Shown: positions 13,675 through 15,453 of the stretch, piece by piece
Layout: the number at the start of each line of letters is the position of its first letter
How positions within the stretch are numbered: the first letter of the stretch is position 1
From: Planctomycetota bacterium
Lineage (GTDB): Bacteria; Planctomycetota; Phycisphaerae; Tepidisphaerales; Tepidisphaeraceae
DNA: 15,453 bases
Assembly: GCA_029777755.1 (NCBI GenBank)
Contig: JAKORQ010000078.1
Location: forward strand, 1-15,453
Direction of reading: 5' to 3'
Notes under the pieces: generated by a model
What the model was told of the DNA's origin: nothing
The model's input: the letters and a program-made list of their open reading frames with translations, nothing else
The model's database searches: none
Translations under genes and position numbers: made by a program

Positions 13675-15012
13675 CTAGATCAATCCCATCGCCACCATTG
13701 GCTCGGCCACCTTGATGAATGCGGCGATGTTGGCCCCGGTCACGTAGTCGCCAGACGCCCCATACTCCTCGGAGGTCTGGTGCACCTGCCGGTGGATATT
13801 CTCCATGATGGCCGCCAGCCGCTGCTCGGTGAACTCGAATGACCAGGCATCCCGGCAGGCATTCTGCTGCATCTCCAGGGCGCTGGTCGCCACACCGCCG
13901 GCATTGGCAGCCTTGCCCGGGCCAAAGGCAATTCTCGCGGCCATCAGCGTGCGCACCGCCTCCGGCGTGGTGGGCATGTTGGCTCCCTCGGCGACTGCGA
14001 TGCAGCCATTCTTGATGAGGGTGGCTGCGTCACGGGCGTTAAGTTCGTTCTGCGTGGCGCAGGGAAGGGCGATCTGGCAGGGAACCTCCCAGATATTCCC
14101 GCCGGGGTGATACTTCGCTTTCGGGCGCAACTTGGCGTACTCGCTGATGCGCTTGCGTTGGACCTCCTTGATCTCCTTCAGTGCCGCCATGTCGATCCCG
14201 TCCGGGTCGTACACATATCCACCGGAGTCGGAGCAGGCCACCACCTGTGCACCAAGCTGCTGTGCCTTCTCGATCGCGTAGATGGCGACATTGCCAGAAC
14301 CGGAGACAACGCAGGTCTTCCTCTTGAGTGATTCGCCGCGCGCTTTGAGCATCTCGCGAAGAAAGAACACCAGCCCGTACCCGGTTGCTTCCTTGCGCAC
14401 CAGCGCGCCGCCGTAGCTTAGTCCCTTGCCGGTGAGCACGCCTGATTCATAGCGGTTGGTGAGACGCTTGTACTGCCCGAAGAGATAGCCGATCTCTCTG
14501 CTGCCCACGCCGATATCGCCGGCCGGCACATCGGTGTATTCGCCGATGTGACGGTACAGCTCGATCATGAAGCTCTGGCAGAAGCGCATGATCTCGCGAT
14601 CGCTCCTGCCCTTGGGATCGAAGTCGGCTCCGCCTTTCGCCCCGCCGATGGGCAGGCCGGTGAGGGCGTTCTTGAAGATCTGCTCAAACCCCAGGAACTT
14701 AATGATGCTCAGGTTTACCGAGGGGTGGAACCGCAGCCCTCCCTTGTAAGGCCCCAGGGCGCTGTTGAACTCCACGCGGAAACCTCGATTTATCTGCACC
14801 TCGCCGCTGTCGTCCTCCCAGGGTACGCGGAAGATGATCTGCCGCTCCGGCTCGCAGATTCGCTCGATGATCTTCTGTCTGGCGAACTCCGGCCGTTTGC
14901 TCAGGACCGGTCCGATCGTCTCCAGGACTTCACGAACCGCCTGGTGGAACTCCGGTTCCCCCGGGTTGCGCGCAATCACGTGTCTCCAGATCGGAAGTAG
15001 TCTCTCATCCAT
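13675..15012 (-). CDS. gdhA: NADP-specific glutamate dehydrogenase
   Basis: It assimilates ammonia by reductive amination of 2-oxoglutarate to glutamate. The 445-residue length and sequence match the hexameric E. coli GdhA group. Substrate residues are Lys90 (G-P-Y-K-G-G-L-R-F-H), Lys114 (F-K-N-A-L-T-G-L-P) and catalytic Lys126 (G-G-A-K-G-G-A-D-F). P-A-G-D-I-G-V-G supplies catalytic Asp166. The coenzyme fold has S-G-S-G-N-V-A and then S-D-S-G-G after the second strand, consistent with NADP preference. AGGGG (revcomp of 15019-15023) lies six bases before the ATG. A palindrome frames a candidate -10 box upstream, which suggests repressor control. The gap to the tatD gene is 73 bases without a clear U-tract terminator, so some read-through is possible. 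No glutamine synthetase or GOGAT gene is in the window. Confidence 0.96.
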   Translation of the reverse strand: MDERLLPIWRHVIARNPGEPEFHQAVREVLETIGPVLSKRPEFARQKIIERICEPERQIIFRVPWEDDSGEVQINRGFRVEFNSALGPYKGGLRFHPSVNLSIIKFLGFEQIFKNALTGLPIGGAKGGADFDPKGRSDREIMRFCQSFMIELYRHIGEYTDVPAGDIGVGSREIGYLFGQYKRLTNRYESGVLTGKGLSYGGALVRKEATGYGLVFFLREMLKARGESLKRKTCVVSGSGNVAIYAIEKAQQLGAQVVACSDSGGYVYDPDGIDMAALKEIKEVQRKRISEYAKLRPKAKYHPGGNIWEVPCQIALPCATQNELNARDAATLIKNGCIAVAEGANMPTTPEAVRTLMAARIAFGPGKAANAGGVATSALEMQQNACRDAWSFEFTEQRLAAIMENIHRQVHQTSEEYGASGDYVTGANIAAFIKVAEPMVAMGLI

Positions 15013-15034
15013 CGATGACCCCTGATTGTTGAGC

Positions 15035-15071
15035 TTGCGCTAGTGTATTGCGCAACGAGCGAGATCAGCAA
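15035..15071 (-). promoter_or_regulatory. Candidate gdhA promoter with an inverted repeat around the -10 box
   Basis: On the - strand TTGCTG (15071-15066) is followed after 18 bases by TACACT (15047-15042). TTGCGC (15055-15050 on the - strand) and GCGCAA (15040-15035) form a perfect 6-bp inverted repeat with nine bases between, and TACACT sits in that centre. The -35 box is poor (3/6). The arrangement would suit a repressor that blocks the -10 region. Confidence 0.35.
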
Positions 15072-15081
15072 TGGACGCTTT

Positions 15082-15453
15082 TTACTCGAAGATCCTGCGG
15101 ATGTATGGGATCCTCATGCCCAGCAGCACGCTCCCGAGGCTAAGCAGGTAAACCAGCATAACCATCAGCGCGCAGCCGATGAAAATGTTGGGAGAGGTGG
15201 GATCGATGCCGTTGAACTTCCAGAGGAATGACAGGTGCAACTTAGATGCCAGCCAGTCGCGCAGCGGATAGGGGTAATAGAGGATCTCACGGAACATGGG
15301 GTGAATCAGGTACAGCCCCAGCGTCGTTGGCGCGAGAAACTTGAACAGCCGTGCCGAACGCGAGTTCTGCGGGGTCCGATCGCGGAAGAAGGTGATCAAA
15401 AGTATCCACGCGAAGATCGCCATCGGTACACGCACCGGCGAAAGGAAGTCATA
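15082..15453 (-). CDS. Acyltransferase-3 family membrane protein, C-terminal part
   Basis: The frame is open to the right edge of the window, so the 5' part is missing and only 123 residues are visible. The segment P-T-T-L-G-L-Y-L-I-H-P-M-F matches the conserved late helix of acyltransferase-3 proteins (OafA/NodX/WecH-like), which have about ten transmembrane helices and add acetyl or other acyl groups to surface sugars. Three hydrophobic helices are visible: at the edge (V-P-M-A-I-F-A-W-I-L-L-I), the L-G-L-Y-L-I-H helix, and I-F-I-G-C-A-L-M-V-M-L-V-Y-L-L near the end. The basic tail I-P-Y-I-R-R-I-F-E should be cytoplasmic. The catalytic His of the family lies in the N-terminal part, so activity cannot be judged. 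The stop lies 69 bases before gdhA; the two may be co-transcribed. Confidence 0.75.
   Translation of the reverse strand, partial: YDFLSPVRVPMAIFAWILLITFFRDRTPQNSRSARLFKFLAPTTLGLYLIHPMFREILYYPYPLRDWLASKLHLSFLWKFNGIDPTSPNIFIGCALMVMLVYLLSLGSVLLGMRIPYIRRIFE

Noticed and set aside
1..15453. CRISPR arrays, tRNA/rRNA genes, insertion sequences, phage genes or a defence cluster
   Set aside because: I looked for regular short repeats, cloverleaf-like segments, transposase motifs and defence-type domains and saw none; the genes are housekeeping or single-copy metabolic types.

Overview
The window looks like chromosomal DNA from a GC-rich, free-living bacterium. A planctomycete of the Phycisphaerae type is my best guess. 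It rests on overall protein style: a ThuA-like protein, a PA14-plus-esterase exported enzyme, a DUF937 membrane protein, and a cytidylate kinase with EGRDQGTV where EGRDIGTV is more usual. No rRNA or marker gene settles it. Nearly all genes are housekeeping or metabolic. I see no phage, insertion sequence, CRISPR array, tRNA or obvious defence system.

Layout. (a) Positions 1-703 form a damaged edge: the C-terminal part of a glutamine amidotransferase domain (+) runs tail to tail into an M42 peptidase (-). Both are cut mid-domain at about position 80. (b) 792-1445 is a solitary ThuA-like gene with its own terminator. (c) 1537-4526 is a tight + strand operon: cytidylate kinase, 1-acylglycerol-3-phosphate acyltransferase, a MazG/dCTPase-like pyrophosphohydrolase and the CCA-adding enzyme. 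Junctions are overlapping or only a few bases long. (d) mutS (4569-7226, -) converges on it. (e) 7358-10583 holds a small exported or membrane protein of unknown function, a DUF937 membrane protein (-) and a secreted PA14-domain esterase (+). (f) 10584-10866 is a non-coding convergent gap rich in inverted repeats, including a strong terminator for malate dehydrogenase. (g) 10867-15453 is all on the - strand: gdhA, tatD, tcdA and mdh in order of transcription, preceded at the right edge by the 3' part of an acyltransferase-3 membrane protein.

How the genes fit together. The operon in (c) has a cytidine-nucleotide theme: CMP phosphorylation, phosphatidate made for later CTP activation, probable dCTP clean-up, and CTP use in tRNA 3'-end synthesis. 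MutS adds mismatch repair next to the nucleotide-pool genes. The right half joins central metabolism (malate dehydrogenase, NADP-type glutamate dehydrogenase) to tRNA modification (TcdA) and a TatD hydrolase whose 3' end overlaps tcdA.

No clearly new multi-gene system is visible. The best leads are the chimeric junction at the left edge, a 15-residue insertion beside the NAD-binding Asp of malate dehydrogenase, a palindrome framing the putative gdhA -10 box, the structured gap at 10584-10866, and the two uncharacterised envelope proteins.
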